A stretch of 64,000 nucleotides of DNA from an uncultured Pelagibacteraceae bacterium (GTDB lineage: Bacteria; Pseudomonadota; Alphaproteobacteria; Pelagibacterales; Pelagibacteraceae). Positions 50,790 to 62,018 of the stretch are shown here, piece by piece. Positions within the stretch are counted from its first letter, which is position 1; every line of letters begins with the position of its first letter. The position numbers were made by a program, and so were the translations under genes. The notes under the pieces were generated by a model. That model was not told where the DNA came from, did no database searches, and saw only the letters and a list, made by a program, of their open reading frames with translations. The DNA is taken from the NCBI GenBank assembly GCA_902535625.1, contig CACAUA010000002.1, positions 62,001 through 126,000 on the forward strand, in the 5' to 3' direction.

Positions 50790-51107
50790 TTACTGGATTT
50801 TCTTTTTCATATTATTTAATAAATCTGACCCACTACTAGAATCCTCAGAATTATTATCGTCTTTTATTTTGAGTAAATCTTTTACCTCATCTTTATTTGA
50901 TTGACTGCTTACTTCTAAATCATCTCCTGGCATAGGAAGTTTATTCATGTCAGGCGGCATTTGGAGAGGATTTTTTTTTTTTACAAGAAATTCGTCACTT
51001 TGTTCGGATCTTTTTTTACCTTCTAAAGCATCTCTAACTCCACCACAAAAAGTTAATAATGGCACTAAAGCGATTAATAAGATTAAATTTAATTTAATTT
51101 TTTTCAT
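50790..51107 (-). CDS. small lipoprotein-like protein (DUF3035-like), start at MKKIKLNLILLIALVPLLTFCGG
   Basis: lipobox-like LLTFCGG; conserved-looking RSEQSDEFLVKKKNPLQMPPD segment; follows lspA. Confidence 0.65.
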   Translation of the reverse strand: MKKIKLNLILLIALVPLLTFCGGVRDALEGKKRSEQSDEFLVKKKNPLQMPPDMNKLPMPGDDLEVSSQSNKDEVKDLLKIKDDNNSEDSSSGSDLLNNMKKKIQ

Positions 51108-51591
51108 CTTTTTTTTTATAAAATATAAATTCAGATAAAATAAGGCATATAATACCAATTGTTATAAAAATATCAGCTACATTAAAGATAAACCAATGAT
51201 ATCCTGAATAATTTAAATCTATAAAGTCCGGAACAGCTCTGTAATAAACTCGGTCAAATAAGTTTCCTAAAGAACCTCCTAATATTATCATTAAAAAAAA
51301 TGATTTAATTTTTGACTCAATCAAAGCGAAATACAATATTACCAAGTTTATAATAACTATAATCGTAGTAAAGATATTATAGAAAAGTTGATCTTCGGAA
51401 GAAAATAAACCAAATCCTATTCCTGTATTCCAAACTAAATAAATATTTAAAAATTGATTTATATATAAATCAACTTGTCCTTCATTATTTAAAATATTTA
51501 GAACATAAATTTTTGATAGTCTATCTAGAGAAAAGCAAATAACTAGAAATATAGAACCAACAAGAAGTTTATTTATTTTTTCATTACCCAT
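51094..51591 (-). CDS. lspA: signal peptidase II (lipoprotein)
   Basis: ORF 165 aa; FSLDRLSKIYVL, VWNTGIGFGLFS, ILGGSLGNLFDRVYYRAVPDFID, FNVADIFITIG. Confidence 0.94.
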   Translation of the reverse strand: MGNEKINKLLVGSIFLVICFSLDRLSKIYVLNILNNEGQVDLYINQFLNIYLVWNTGIGFGLFSSEDQLFYNIFTTIIVIINLVILYFALIESKIKSFFLMIILGGSLGNLFDRVYYRAVPDFIDLNYSGYHWFIFNVADIFITIGIICLILSEFIFYKKKDEKN

Positions 51592-54334
51592 TAGTATTTA
51601 AAAGTCCACAATTTGGTCTTTCACAACTCGTTTCAAAAATTTTCCAACAGATAGGACATTTATTTCCTTGGGCCTTTTTTGCAACTATATCAATGTTATT
51701 TTTTAAATTTTCTTCTTTAATTACAGAAGCAGATGAAGTTATACAAATTTCAGCAAAATTTATATTTTTTGCTTTATCGTAAAATTCTTTATTTAATTTT
51801 ATCTCAATTGTTGCTTCTAAACTTGAACCAATTGACTTTTCGGCTCTCATATTCTCTATTGAAATATTTGCCTCATCTCTAATTTTTTTAACATAATCCC
51901 AATCTGAGCTAAGTTCTTCATCGTTCCAAGAATTAGGAACTAAAACGAAATTTTGTAAATGGATACTTTGGCTATCTTTTTCCTTTTTAACTAGTTGATA
52001 AATTTCTTCAGTTGTAAATGATAATATTGGTGCAAACCATTTTAGGAGACACTGCAAAATAATATTTAAAAGAGTTATACAGTTCTTTCTTTTATCGGAA
52101 TTTAAAGCGTCACAATATAGAGTATCTTTCCTGATATCGAAATAAAAAGCAGAAAGCTCAACTGTGCAAAAATTTAGTAATTCTTTGTATAAATTATGGA
52201 AATTATAAACTTTAAAATTATTTTTAAAATTCTCATTTATTGTATAAATTCTATGAAGCATAAATTTTTCAAGAGAATCAAAGTTTTCAAATTTAACTTT
52301 TTCTAGGTCAAGATTTTCGTATTGATCTTGAATATTTCCTAATAGATATCTAAATGTATTTCTAATTTTTCTATAAGACTCAGCGTGTTGATCTAAAATT
52401 GAATAATCTATTCTTAAATCTTCAGCATAATTTGAAGATGCAACCCAAATTCTTAATATATCAGCTCCATATTTTTTTAATATATCTTGTGGAGCAATAA
52501 CGTTACCTGTTGACTTTGACATTTTTAGACCTTTTCCATCTACAACAAAACCATGAGAAAGAATGCTTTCAAATGGAGCGACTCCTCTTGTTCCACATGA
52601 TTCAAGTAATGAGGAGTGAAACCATCCTCTATGTTGATCTGACCCCTCTAAATACATAGATGCTGGCCATTTGAGGTCGTCTCTTTTCTCTAAAACAAAA
52701 GAGTGAGTGGATCCACTGTCAAACCAAACTTCAACTATGTCTGATAATTTTTCATAATCTTCTGCTTTATACTTGTCTCCAAGAAAGATCTGATAATCAT
52801 CATTAAACCAACAATCAGAACCTTCTTTTTCATAAATTTTTGCAATATTTTCAAATACTTCATCATCAACTAAAACATCACCAGTTTTTTTTGAAATAAA
52901 AATTGGTAGTGGCACACCCCAAACTCTTTGTCTTGATACACACCAGTCTGGTCTAGTTTCAATCATTGATTTTATTCTTTCTTTTCCTTTGGAAGGATAA
53001 AAATCTGTATTATCGATAGCTTTTAATGCTTTATCTCTTAACCCGTGACTTTCCATTGATATAAACCATTGTGGAGTTGCCCTATGAACTAGTGGAGCTT
53101 TTGATCTCCAAGAATGAGGATAAGAGTGAGTTAGTTTTCCATTTGTTACTAAATTTTTTTGTTCATCTAATTTTTCTATAATTAAGTTATTAGCCTTAAA
53201 AATATGTAAACCTTCAAAAAGTTTAATTTCACTTGTATATTTTCCATCACCATCAACTGTTTCAATTGCTTTGATATTATTATTTAAACAAAGATTGAAG
53301 TCATCTGGTCCATGGCTCGGAGCACAATGAACAATGCCTGTTCCTTGTTCAGTAGTGACAAAATTAGCCTCAAGCATAGGAATATCATAATTATATTCCA
53401 TTTTAGAAAATGGATGACTGCAAATAGTTCCATTTAAATCTTTTCCTAAAAATTCGTTTAAAACTTTAATATTTTCTATAGAGGTATCTTTTTTAAAAGA
53501 TTCTAATAAATCTTTTGCAATTACAATTTTTCTGTTAACAAAATTTTTGTTATCATTAATTTCAAGCAATACATATTTAAGGCTAGCATTGTAAGCTAAT
53601 GCTTTATTTGCAGGAATAGTCCAGGGAGTTGTAGTCCAAATTATTACGTCAGCACCTTTAATTATATCTAAATTTGAAAATTTCACTTTAAATGCAGCAT
53701 AAATAGTATCTGAAACATGATCCATGTATTCAACTTCAGCATCAGCTAAAGCTGTTTTTTCAACAGTAGACCAAAGAACTGGCTTGTAACCTCTATAAAG
53801 GCTTCCTTCTTTAAGAAATTTTCCAAGTTCTCTGACTATTTGAGCTTCAGCATCAAATGACATTGTTGAATAGTAGTTTTCCCAATCACCAATTACCCCA
53901 AGTCTTGTAAATTCTCCTTTATGAACATCTATCCATTTGTTTGCAAACTCCCTACATTCTTTTCTGAATTCAATTATTGGAACATCATTTTTATTTTTTT
54001 TATTCTTTTTATATTGTTCTTCAATTTTCCACTCGATAGGCAACCCATGGCAATCCCATCCAGGAACATAAACTGAGTCCTTTCCATCCATTTGATGAAA
54101 TTTTGTAATTATGTCTTTTAAAATTTTATTCAAAGCGGTACCCATATGAATATTTCCATTTGCATATGGAGGCCCATCATGGAGCACAAATTTTTCTTGC
54201 CCTTTACTTTTTTTTCTTAACAAATTGTACAGGTCAATTTTCTTCCAAAATTCAATGTAATTTGGCTCCTTGTTTGGCAAATTTGCCTTCATTGAGAATT
54301 TTGTTTTAGGTAGATTTATATGTTCCTTGCTCAT
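51584..54334 (-). CDS. ileS: isoleucyl-tRNA synthetase
   Basis: ORF 916 aa; HDGPPYANGNIHMGTALNKILKD, PGWDCHGLPIEWK, GLKMSKSTGNVI. Confidence 0.98.
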   Translation of the reverse strand: MSKEHINLPKTKFSMKANLPNKEPNYIEFWKKIDLYNLLRKKSKGQEKFVLHDGPPYANGNIHMGTALNKILKDIITKFHQMDGKDSVYVPGWDCHGLPIEWKIEEQYKKNKKNKNDVPIIEFRKECREFANKWIDVHKGEFTRLGVIGDWENYYSTMSFDAEAQIVRELGKFLKEGSLYRGYKPVLWSTVEKTALADAEVEYMDHVSDTIYAAFKVKFSNLDIIKGADVIIWTTTPWTIPANKALAYNASLKYVLLEINDNKNFVNRKIVIAKDLLESFKKDTSIENIKVLNEFLGKDLNGTICSHPFSKMEYNYDIPMLEANFVTTEQGTGIVHCAPSHGPDDFNLCLNNNIKAIETVDGDGKYTSEIKLFEGLHIFKANNLIIEKLDEQKNLVTNGKLTHSYPHSWRSKAPLVHRATPQWFISMESHGLRDKALKAIDNTDFYPSKGKERIKSMIETRPDWCVSRQRVWGVPLPIFISKKTGDVLVDDEVFENIAKIYEKEGSDCWFNDDYQIFLGDKYKAEDYEKLSDIVEVWFDSGSTHSFVLEKRDDLKWPASMYLEGSDQHRGWFHSSLLESCGTRGVAPFESILSHGFVVDGKGLKMSKSTGNVIAPQDILKKYGADILRIWVASSNYAEDLRIDYSILDQHAESYRKIRNTFRYLLGNIQDQYENLDLEKVKFENFDSLEKFMLHRIYTINENFKNNFKVYNFHNLYKELLNFCTVELSAFYFDIRKDTLYCDALNSDKRKNCITLLNIILQCLLKWFAPILSFTTEEIYQLVKKEKDSQSIHLQNFVLVPNSWNDEELSSDWDYVKKIRDEANISIENMRAEKSIGSSLEATIEIKLNKEFYDKAKNINFAEICITSSASVIKEENLKNNIDIVAKKAQGNKCPICWKIFETSCERPNCGLLNTNG

Positions 54335-54340
54335 GATATT

Positions 54341-55267
54341 TTATCTTTTGGCAATTTTAATATCTTTCTTTATCTGTTTTTTTAAAGCATCAATATTTTT
54401 AAATTTGGTTTCTCCTCTAATAAATTTTGTAAAATTAATAGTTAGATTTTTATTATAAAGATTTCCAGAAAATTTAAATAAATTTACCTCTAATAATAAT
54501 TTTTTTTGATTAAAAGTAGGCCTATAACCAATATTTGCTATTCCTTTGATCTTTTTTCTGTTTTTTTCGATATAAACATCAACTGCATAAACTCCTACTT
54601 TTGGTATTACATAGTTTTTTATATTTATGTTACAGGTCGGAAAACCAATTTTTCTTCCCATCATTCTACCCTTTTCAACGACACCTTCTATTGACCAATT
54701 TCTAGATAAAAGTTGATTTGCAATTTTTAAATTACCATTTTCGATTAATTTTCTTATTAATGTTGAAGAAATAATTTTATTTTTTTTATATAATGGTTTT
54801 GGGTTAATTAATTTATAATCATATTTCTTTTGAAGTTTTTTTAATAGATTTACGTCCCCTTCTCTCTTATTTCCAAATCTAAAATTATTACTAACAAAAA
54901 TATAATCTGCACTTAACTTTTTGCATAAAATATTTTTAATAAAATTATGACAAGATATTTTAGAGAATTTTTTATCAAATTTTTTATTTATTAAAAAATC
55001 AACGTTATAATCACTAAAATATCTGCTTTTTTGATTAAGATTTGAAAGTCGATAATTCGTAATACTTTTATTAAAGTACATTTTTGGTATTGGATCAAAT
55101 GTCACCACTCCAATTTTAGAATTATATTTTTTTTTATATTTTTTTGCTTCTTTGAATAATTTTTGATGGCCTAAGTGTAATCCATCGAAATTACCGATTA
55201 GTATCATGGCATTTTGATGTTTTTTTAAAATCTCAAAATTTTTATAAATTTTAATTTTGTTCACCAT
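54341..55267 (-). CDS. ribF: bifunctional riboflavin kinase/FAD synthetase
   Basis: ORF 308 aa; IGNFDGLHLGHQKLF, VVTFDPIP, VSNNFRFGNKREG, GRMMGRKIGFPTCNI. Confidence 0.95.
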   Translation of the reverse strand: MVNKIKIYKNFEILKKHQNAMILIGNFDGLHLGHQKLFKEAKKYKKKYNSKIGVVTFDPIPKMYFNKSITNYRLSNLNQKSRYFSDYNVDFLINKKFDKKFSKISCHNFIKNILCKKLSADYIFVSNNFRFGNKREGDVNLLKKLQKKYDYKLINPKPLYKKNKIISSTLIRKLIENGNLKIANQLLSRNWSIEGVVEKGRMMGRKIGFPTCNINIKNYVIPKVGVYAVDVYIEKNRKKIKGIANIGYRPTFNQKKLLLEVNLFKFSGNLYNKNLTINFTKFIRGETKFKNIDALKKQIKKDIKIAKR

Positions 55268-56076
55268 TTTAATTTTGTTTGAGTGTAATTCACACTCACT
55301 CCATATTTTTTTTCTAATTTATCAATATTTAAACTACTTAATTCTTTTTTATGTATACCACTCGTTATTAACAAATTGTCAAAATTTTGAATATTAGCTC
55401 CTTTTATATCTGTATTCATATTATCTCCGATACATAAAACATTTTTACTATTTATGTTAGCAGATAAATTATAAACTGGAGGATAAGGTTTTCCAAAATA
55501 AATTACTTTCCCACCAATTTCCTCAAATATTTTTGCAACTGATCCAGCACAAAACTCTCTAACATCTCCTCTATCAACAATTAGGTCTGGATTAGTACAC
55601 ACAAATTTTTTATTTGAAAATTTCTCAAGTAAATCTTTATAATATTCAAGTTTTGTCTCATGATCTTCAAATAACCCTGTGCAAATAAAATAATCAGCTT
55701 GACTAATATTACTAACTTTATTTTGTTCAAATCTTTTAAATAAGTCAAAATCTCTTGGTGGTCCAATATGATAAAATTTTGCATTTAGAAAATTTTCCAT
55801 TAAATATTTTAATGAAGCTTCTCCTGAGGTGTATACATCTTCATAATATTTTTTGAGTCCTATTTTTTTTAAAAAATCAATAACTGTAGAATTTGGTCTT
55901 GGAGCATTGGTAAGTAATACAAACTCTTTATTATTTTTTTTTAAATTTTCTAATACTTCAATAGAATCTTCAAAAATTTGTAATCCGTTATGGATCACTC
56001 CCCATATGTCGATAAAAAATAATTCGTAACTACTTATTTTAGATCTTAATCCATCTTTGTCTAAGTTTTGGGGCAT
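55261..56076 (-). CDS. HAD-superfamily class IIA hydrolase (NagD-like)
   Basis: ORF 271 aa; FFIDIWGVIHNGLQIFED, LLTNAPRPNSTVIDFL, GKPYPPVY, CIGDNMNTDIKGANIQNFDNLLITSGI. Confidence 0.9.
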   Translation of the reverse strand: MPQNLDKDGLRSKISSYELFFIDIWGVIHNGLQIFEDSIEVLENLKKNNKEFVLLTNAPRPNSTVIDFLKKIGLKKYYEDVYTSGEASLKYLMENFLNAKFYHIGPPRDFDLFKRFEQNKVSNISQADYFICTGLFEDHETKLEYYKDLLEKFSNKKFVCTNPDLIVDRGDVREFCAGSVAKIFEEIGGKVIYFGKPYPPVYNLSANINSKNVLCIGDNMNTDIKGANIQNFDNLLITSGIHKKELSSLNIDKLEKKYGVSVNYTQTKLKW

Positions 56077-56143
56077 ACTTGAGGTATAGCTTAAAAATAT
56101 GCATTATTCTTGGGTTTTTTAGACCATAATTTTTATTCAAGAT

Positions 56144-56172
56144 CTTGAAAATTATTAAATATATCTCTATAT
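56144..56172 (+). promoter_or_regulatory. candidate RpoH (sigma32)-type promoter of groESL: CTTG-N18-TCTATAT
   Basis: CTTGAA at 56144-56149 and TCTATAT at 56166-56172, 27 bp upstream of the groES ATG; compared with CTTG-N17/18-CYTATNT alphaproteobacterial consensus from memory. Confidence 0.45.
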
Positions 56173-56198
56173 GACTGCTAATTTAAAGGAGAATTCGT

Positions 56199-56492
56199 AT
56201 GAAGTTTAAACCGTTACATGACCGTGTTTTAATAGAAGTTTTAGATAGCAGCGAAAAAACTGCTGGTGGCATAATTATTCCAGATACAGCTCAAGAAAAA
56301 CCTCAAGAAGGTAAAGTTGTTGCTGTCGGCGGAGGTGCAAAAACTGAAGATGGAAAACTAATACCTATGGACGTTAAAGTAGGAGATAAAGTTTTATTCG
56401 GTAAGTGGTCAGGAACAGAAGTTAAAATTGATGGTAAAGAGTACAGCATAATGAAAGAATCTGATATTATGGGTATTGCAACAGGTAAATAA
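56199..56492 (+). CDS. groES: co-chaperonin GroES
   Basis: ORF 97 aa; [44 protein letters not shown]. Confidence 0.98.
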   Translation: MKFKPLHDRVLIEVLDSSEKTAGGIIIPDTAQEKPQEGKVVAVGGGAKTEDGKLIPMDVKVGDKVLFGKWSGTEVKIDGKEYSIMKESDIMGIATGK

Positions 56493-56499
56493 TTAATAA

Positions 56500-58167
<1,668 letters not shown>

Positions 58168-58193
58168 TCCCAATTTTACTCAAAAAAAAATTG

Positions 58194-58225
58194 AAAAAGG
58201 GCAGTTTTTACTGTCCTTTTTTTTT
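58194..58225 (+). terminator. Rho-independent terminator of groESL
   Basis: AAAAAGGGCAG-TTTTTA-CTGTCCTTTTT hairpin (one G-T pair) running into a T tract, 27 bp after groEL stop. Confidence 0.85.
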
Positions 58226-58265
58226 GAATTGAAAAAAAATATTTTGAATATATAAGAACGCGCAA

Positions 58266-60092
58266 ATGACAACATCAATACGTAACATCACCATAATTGC
58301 TCATGTTGACCATGGCAAGACTACTTTGATTGATAACTTAATGAAACAGAGTGGTTCTTTTAGAGAAAATGAAGTTGTTGATGAAAGACTGATGGACTCC
58401 GGCGAACTTGAAAAGGAAAGAGGTATTACAATTCTTGCCAAACCAGCTTCAATAAATTGGAAAGATTCTAGAATTAATATTATTGATACACCTGGACACA
58501 GAGATTTTGCTGCAGAAGTTGAAAGAGTTCTAAGTATGGCTGATGGTGCATTATTATTAATAGATTCAGCCGAAGGGGTAATGCCTCAAACTAAATTTGT
58601 ATTAGCTAAAGCACTTAAACAAGGCCTTAAACCAATCGTAGTTATTAATAAATTAGACAAAGCTGACCAAAGAGCCGATGAAGTTTTAAATGAGACTTTT
58701 GACTTATTTGTAAGCTTAGATGCCAACGAAGAGCAATTAGACTTTCCAGTTATTTACGCAAGTGGAAGATCTGGCTGGGCATCTAACGAAATAGATGGCC
58801 CAAGAGAGAACTTAAATCCATTATTAGATTTAGTAATAGATCATGTAAAGCCAGCAGAATTTGACAAGTCCAAGCCTTTTGCAATGCTTTCGACTCTTTT
58901 ATATGCAGATAGTTTTCTAGGTAGAAGTTTAGTTGGTAGAATTTCACAAGGTACTGCAAAAGCAAATCAACAAATCAAGGCAATTAATCTTGATGGAGAA
59001 AAAGTTGATGAGGGAAGGTTGACTAAAATATTTAGATATGAGGGGACAAAAAAAGTACCAATAGAAGTTGGCGAAGCTGGAGATATTGTAGTTATCGCTG
59101 GATTAGAAAAAGCAAATGTTGCTGATACAATATGTGATACTGAGGTAGATATACCAATTCAAGCAACCCCGATTGATCCTCCAACAATGTCTATTAAGAT
59201 TACAGTAAATAGTTCTCCATTAGCTGGAACTGAGGGTAAAAAACTTACAAGTACTCAAATTAGAGAGAGATTAGTTCAAGAAGCTCAAAATAATGTCGGG
59301 ATTTCATTTTCAGAAAATGAAAACAAAGATTCATTTGAAATAAGCGGAAGAGGTGAATTGATGTTGGAAATATTATTGACACAAATGAGACGTGAAGGGT
59401 TTGAAATGACAGTAAGCCCTCCTAGAGTTTTATTTCAAAAAAATGAAAATGGTGAAAAATTAGAACCCATTGAAGAAATTACTATGGACCTTGATGAAGA
59501 GTTTTCTTCAAAAGTTATAGACTCCATGAATAAAAGAAAAGGAAAGTTAATAGATCTTAAAGATACTGGAAAAAATAAAAAACGATTAATCTTTCATGCA
59601 CCAACTAGAGGTTTAATGGGATACACTAGTAGATTTCTTACTCTAACTAAAGGAACAGGAGTAATAAACAGAATATTCCATTCCTATGGAAAATTTGAGG
59701 GAGATATGGAAGGCAGAAGAAATGGTGCATTAATTTCTATGGAGCAAGGAAAAGCAGTAGCATTTGCAATTTATAATCTACAGGCAAGAGGAGAAATGTT
59801 TGTTACTCATAACGATCCAGTTTATTCAGGTATGATTGTGGGATTGTCACCTAAACCTGGTGATATGATTATAAATGTCATGAAAGGTAAAAAACTTACA
59901 AATATGAGGACACAAGGAACAGATGAAAATGTTGTTTTAACTCCCGTAAGAAAGATGTCTATTGCTGAACAATTGAGTATGTTAAATTCTGATGAAGCAC
60001 TAGAAATTACACCAAATTCATGCAGATTAAGGAAAGCTGTGCTTGATCCTCACGAGAGAAAAAAGCTCTCTAAATTATCTGAAGCTTCTTAA
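58266..60092 (+). CDS. typA: translational GTPase TypA/BipA
   Basis: ORF 608 aa; IIAHVDHGKTTLIDNLMKQSG, DTPGHRDFAAEVERVL, TRGLMGYTSRFLTLTKGTGVINRIFHSY. Confidence 0.97.
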   Translation: MTTSIRNITIIAHVDHGKTTLIDNLMKQSGSFRENEVVDERLMDSGELEKERGITILAKPASINWKDSRINIIDTPGHRDFAAEVERVLSMADGALLLIDSAEGVMPQTKFVLAKALKQGLKPIVVINKLDKADQRADEVLNETFDLFVSLDANEEQLDFPVIYASGRSGWASNEIDGPRENLNPLLDLVIDHVKPAEFDKSKPFAMLSTLLYADSFLGRSLVGRISQGTAKANQQIKAINLDGEKVDEGRLTKIFRYEGTKKVPIEVGEAGDIVVIAGLEKANVADTICDTEVDIPIQATPIDPPTMSIKITVNSSPLAGTEGKKLTSTQIRERLVQEAQNNVGISFSENENKDSFEISGRGELMLEILLTQMRREGFEMTVSPPRVLFQKNENGEKLEPIEEITMDLDEEFSSKVIDSMNKRKGKLIDLKDTGKNKKRLIFHAPTRGLMGYTSRFLTLTKGTGVINRIFHSYGKFEGDMEGRRNGALISMEQGKAVAFAIYNLQARGEMFVTHNDPVYSGMIVGLSPKPGDMIINVMKGKKLTNMRTQGTDENVVLTPVRKMSIAEQLSMLNSDEALEITPNSCRLRKAVLDPHERKKLSKLSEAS

Positions 60093-60097
60093 AATTA

Positions 60098-60553
60098 TTA
60101 TTCAGATTTATTTTTGGTAAAAGGCAGCCACTTTTCAAACGCTGATTTACTAGGTCCGTCATATGGAATTGAGTAAGAGTTTGTTCTTGTCAATACTTCA
60201 ATTCCTTTTGAGAAAACAAAAATAAAAACTATGACAAAAACAATTGTCATTATTTTAAATGGATCAAAATTTTTTGTCTTAAAAACACTAACAGCTTTTG
60301 CTTCAGCTCTATGAAATTGTTTAAACGTATAATAAACAGCAAATATTAAACCTATATGAGCAACATATGTCCCTGCCCAACCAAATGCAAAAGTGGCATA
60401 AGAAAATACGTATAAACTAAATACTGTTGTCCATATAAAACTCAAAACTAATAATATTTGTAGTCTCACAGTTTTGGGAAGAGCTCTTAAATCATTTTTA
60501 CTATCGTCAAATAGTATATTCGCTGATTCTTTCATCCAATTTTTTATAGACAT
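60098..60553 (-). CDS. uncharacterised membrane protein (about 3 TM)
   Basis: ORF 151 aa with hydrophobic segments; no family recognised. Confidence 0.65.
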   Translation of the reverse strand: MSIKNWMKESANILFDDSKNDLRALPKTVRLQILLVLSFIWTTVFSLYVFSYATFAFGWAGTYVAHIGLIFAVYYTFKQFHRAEAKAVSVFKTKNFDPFKIMTIVFVIVFIFVFSKGIEVLTRTNSYSIPYDGPSKSAFEKWLPFTKNKSE

Positions 60554-60613
60554 AATTTATATTTACAATTTTTATTCAATATTAACAATCGACTAATTGT
60601 CCAATAAAAACAT

Positions 60614-61261
60614 TTACTTCGTAACTTTATCCACAATATAAATTCCTAAAGCTACTGCAGGACCTATACCAAATGCAAATATTATAGTACCCAAACCAAC
60701 AGTTCCTCCCAAATACCAACCAGATATAACAGCTGAAATTTCCAAAGTAGCTCGAATTAAAGCAATAGGAAGTTGAGTTTTTTTTGTTAGACCTGTCATC
60801 AATCCATCTCTTGGACCAGGACCTAAATTTGCGATTAAATATATCCCACTTCCTAGACCGACAAGCAAAACAGAAAATACAGCAAGAATATATTTTGAAA
60901 AAGTAGCTAAAGGAGGATCAAAAAGAAAAAGTGTCAAATCGATTATCGTTGCTATAATTAAAATATTTAGAATTGTACCAATTCCTGGTTTTTGTTTTAG
61001 TGGAAACCAAAACCCTAAAACAATAATACTTATTATGAATGTAGATAATCCGATCGAAATATTTAATATGTTTGATAACCCTTCTGCAAGAACAGACCAT
61101 GGAGAATTACCAGTAGTAGAAACTAATAAAAGACCCTCTCCCAACCCAAACAAAGATAAACCAACACATAAAAGTAAAAAAGTTGTAAATTTAGGTTTTA
61201 AATTTAAAGGTTTTTCTGAGCTCCAAGATTTTGAGGGGATATTTTTAATGGTTAAAAACAT
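60614..61261 (-). CDS. YczE/YyaS/YitT-like integral membrane protein
   Basis: ORF 215 aa; SLFGLGEGLLLVSTTGNSPWSVLAEGLS, NLGPGPRDGLMTGLTKKTQLPI, GTVGLGTIIFAFGIGPAVALGI. Confidence 0.8.
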   Translation of the reverse strand: MFLTIKNIPSKSWSSEKPLNLKPKFTTFLLLCVGLSLFGLGEGLLLVSTTGNSPWSVLAEGLSNILNISIGLSTFIISIIVLGFWFPLKQKPGIGTILNILIIATIIDLTLFLFDPPLATFSKYILAVFSVLLVGLGSGIYLIANLGPGPRDGLMTGLTKKTQLPIALIRATLEISAVISGWYLGGTVGLGTIIFAFGIGPAVALGIYIVDKVTK

Positions 61262-61340
61262 AATTCTTTAGACTATTTATCTTTTAAACATAAAAATTCT
61301 ATATAAAGTTCAAACAAGTTAATTAAAATGATATGAAATA

Positions 61341-62018
61341 ATGAGAAAATTCTTAGTAATATTGTTGGTTTTATCTCCTCTTTTTTTGCAAGCACATACT
61401 GACCACTATAAAAATTATACAAACATAGAAATGGAGATATTTAAAGATGATGAAAAAATTGGAGAAAGTATTTTCACATTTAAAAAAGAAGAAAATAAAT
61501 TTATTGTTAAAAATAAGACTAATTTCAATGTAAAATTATTGGGTGTTACAGTGTTCTCTATAAATAGTAGAGGTACTGAAGAATATATTGGAGACCAATT
61601 AATTTCATTTAACTCAGAAACATTTCAAAACAATAAGAGAAAATATGTAAATTTAATTTTTGATGAAAAAAAAGAGAAGTTTATAATTGATGGTTCATCA
61701 TATAAGGGTGAGGCGGATAAAGAAAATATAATCGGCCATTGGTGGAATCATAGAATTTTGCAAACTGAGACACAAATAAGTCCATTATCTGGAAGTGTAA
61801 AAAAACAAAACATAGAATTTTTAGGAAAAGAAAAAATTAAACTTTATAATAAAGAATATGATGTAGAACACTTTAGACTATTTTCTACTGACCCAAATCT
61901 ACCTGATGATAAAAAATTAAATTTTGAAGTATGGTATGATAAGAAAAAAGCATTGATTATAAAAGTAGCTTATAAAAGAATGGGTTTATGGGAATATAGA
62001 CTAAAAAAAATTCAATAA
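61341..62018 (+). CDS. exported DUF6134/DUF3108-like protein
   Basis: ORF 225 aa; signal peptide; IGESIFTFKKEENKFIVKNKTNFNVKLLG, HWWNHRILQTE, LNFEVWYDKKKALIIKVAYKRMG. Confidence 0.65.
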   Translation: MRKFLVILLVLSPLFLQAHTDHYKNYTNIEMEIFKDDEKIGESIFTFKKEENKFIVKNKTNFNVKLLGVTVFSINSRGTEEYIGDQLISFNSETFQNNKRKYVNLIFDEKKEKFIIDGSSYKGEADKENIIGHWWNHRILQTETQISPLSGSVKKQNIEFLGKEKIKLYNKEYDVEHFRLFSTDPNLPDDKKLNFEVWYDKKKALIIKVAYKRMGLWEYRLKKIQ

